From Chloroflexota bacterium (GTDB lineage: Bacteria > Chloroflexota > Anaerolineae > B4-G1): a stretch of 6,673 nt of DNA. The stretch spans positions 1 to 6,673 of the forward strand of contig DSAR01000416.1 of assembly GCA_011046405.1 (NCBI GenBank). The letters are read 5' to 3'. Under the pieces are notes generated by a model, which was not told where the DNA came from, made no database searches, and saw only the letters and a list, made by a program, of their open reading frames with translations. Below are positions 5,894-6,673 of the stretch, in pieces. The first letter of the stretch is position 1; every line of letters begins with the position of its first letter. The position numbers and the translations under genes were made by a program.

Positions 5894-6619
5894 ATGGGTT
5901 CCGCGCACGCGCCGGACCGAGAGACGATTGACATGATGATCGACGTCATTATCATCGACGACCATCCCGTCGTCCGCGCCGGCATACGCACGGTCCTCGA
6001 TCGCACACCCGACGTCACCGTCGTGGCCGAAGGGACCACCGGTGCCGAGGCCCTGCGCCTGACCGAGCAACACCAGCCCGACGTCCTGGTGCTGGACGTC
6101 AACCTGCCCGACGTGAGCGGCATGGATGTCACCCGGCAACTACGGGAGCGAGACACGACGACGGCAATTCTCGTCCTGACTGCCCACGACGATAACCAGA
6201 CCGTCTTCGGACTATTGGAAAACGGCGCCACCGGCTACGTGCTGAAAGACGAGGCCCTCGAAACCCTGGCCGACGCGGTGCGGGCGGCCGCCCGAGGAGA
6301 GACCTGGCTCAGCCCGGCCGTGGCTCGCCAGGTCGTGCGCCGCGCCGTGGGTTTAACAGACCCCCAATCACCCAAGCACCCAAGCACCCAAGACCCCCTC
6401 ACCCCGCGCGAGACAGAAGTACTCCGCCTGCTGGCCCAAGGGCTCGACAACGCCGCCATCGCCGAGCGGTTGGTGGTCACCAGGCGCACGGTCCAAAATC
6501 ACGTCAGCAACATCTACGGCAAATTGGGCATGAACTCGCGCACCGAGGCAGCGCTGTGGGCCATCCGCCATCGCTTGATTCAGATCCCAACGGACCACGA
6601 CACGCTCGATGCGTCCTGA
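5894..6619 (+). CDS. NarL/FixJ-family two-component response regulator
   Basis: A 241-residue cytoplasmic transcription regulator activated by phosphorylation. Counting from 5894, the receiver domain spans about 16-132: acidic pair Asp22-Asp23 in IIDDHP, phospho-acceptor Asp68 in LDVNLPDVSG, switch Thr96 and conserved Lys118 in GYVLKDE. A LuxR-type helix-turn-helix covers about 169-230, with LTPRETEVLRLLAQG, NAAIAERL, and the recognition helix region TVQNHVSNIYGKL. The linker between them (about 156-168) is Pro/Ser/Thr/His-rich and encoded by an 8-bp tandem repeat. The start is uncertain: 5894 has the better ribosome site, 5933/5936 fits the family, in which the first strand usually begins at residues 2-4. 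It follows Uma2 by 3 bases and overlaps the next gene, its likely sensor kinase, by 11 bases. Target genes are unknown. Confidence 0.95.
   Translation: MGSAHAPDRETIDMMIDVIIIDDHPVVRAGIRTVLDRTPDVTVVAEGTTGAEALRLTEQHQPDVLVLDVNLPDVSGMDVTRQLRERDTTTAILVLTAHDDNQTVFGLLENGATGYVLKDEALETLADAVRAAARGETWLSPAVARQVVRRAVGLTDPQSPKHPSTQDPLTPRETEVLRLLAQGLDNAAIAERLVVTRRTVQNHVSNIYGKLGMNSRTEAALWAIRHRLIQIPTDHDTLDAS
6370..6392 (+). repeat. 8-bp tandem repeat in the response regulator linker
   Basis: ACCCAAGC is present at 6370-6377 and 6378-6385, followed by a 7-base copy ACCCAAG at 6386-6392. It encodes the linker between receiver and DNA-binding domains (part of SPKHPSTQ). Eight is not a multiple of three, so gain or loss of one copy would change the frame before the helix-turn-helix. 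The bases just upstream (CCCCCAATC) look like a degenerate extension of the same motif. Confidence 0.92.
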
Positions 6620-6673
6620 ATGGTTGCAACGCGCGCTCTTCGCCCTGCTGGCCCTGATCACGCCCACGTTGGC
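6609..6673 (+). CDS. Start of a membrane protein, probably the partner sensor histidine kinase (partial)
   Basis: From the ATG at 6609 the frame stays open to the window edge: 21 codons beginning MRPEWLQRAL and continuing with a hydrophobic run (LFALLALITPTLA). That fits an N-terminal membrane helix or signal anchor with preceding positive residues. The start overlaps the response regulator's stop (6617-6619) by 11 bases, a common arrangement for coupled two-component genes in which the regulator comes first. No clear Shine-Dalgarno is visible, consistent with coupled translation. Kinase domains lie outside the window, so the histidine kinase identity rests on context only. Another membrane or exported protein is possible. 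Confidence 0.6.
   Translation, partial: MRPEWLQRALFALLALITPTL

Noticed and set aside
5510..6139. Minus-strand open frame of 209 codons across the Uma2-regulator junction
   Set aside because: It is antisense to two firmly identified genes, has no family motif and shows shadow composition.

Overview
The window is a G+C-rich stretch from a bacterial chromosome with every gene on the plus strand and almost no spare DNA. The combination of an ABC-2 exporter with two unequal permeases, a long-form Uma2 endonuclease, a NarL-type response regulator and an intergenic block of TTCGTG repeats is reminiscent of environmental Chloroflexota. That placement is an inference from gene style only; no marker gene is present. 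No rRNA, tRNA, CRISPR array, transposase or phage gene was seen, and no gene-free stretch exceeds about 85 bases.

Layout. Bases 2-286 are the C-terminal part of a free methionine-(R)-sulfoxide reductase (GAF fold, three conserved cysteines). Fourteen bases later an ABC exporter operon begins: an ATPase (301-1287) and two ABC-2 permeases (1294-2571 and 2576-3841). Each permease's Shine-Dalgarno sequence overlaps the stop codon of the gene before it, so the three genes look translationally coupled and probably form one ATPase plus a permease heterodimer. The first permease carries a 12-bp tandem repeat in its extracytoplasmic loop.

An 82-bp gap (3842-3923) holds four TTCGTG hexamers and a 10-bp inverted repeat, then a strong ribosome binding site for an aldo/keto reductase (3924-5111) that has the full catalytic tetrad and a C-terminal extension of about 94 residues of unknown role. 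The last codons of this reductase contain a near-consensus sigma-70 promoter (TTGCCA, 17 bp, TATAAT) whose -10 box includes the reductase stop codon. It is well placed to transcribe a Uma2-family PD-(D/E)XK protein (5153-5890).

Three bases after Uma2 comes a NarL/FixJ response regulator (5894-6619). Its inter-domain linker is built from an 8-bp tandem repeat, so a change of one copy would shift the frame and remove the DNA-binding domain. Overlapping its stop by 11 bases is the start of another gene (6609 to the window edge) whose first residues look like a membrane anchor, most likely the partner sensor histidine kinase. The most notable items are the frame-shifting repeat in the regulator, the stop-embedded promoter, the repeat inside the permease and the TTCGTG block. 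I see no clear multi-gene system of a new kind here.
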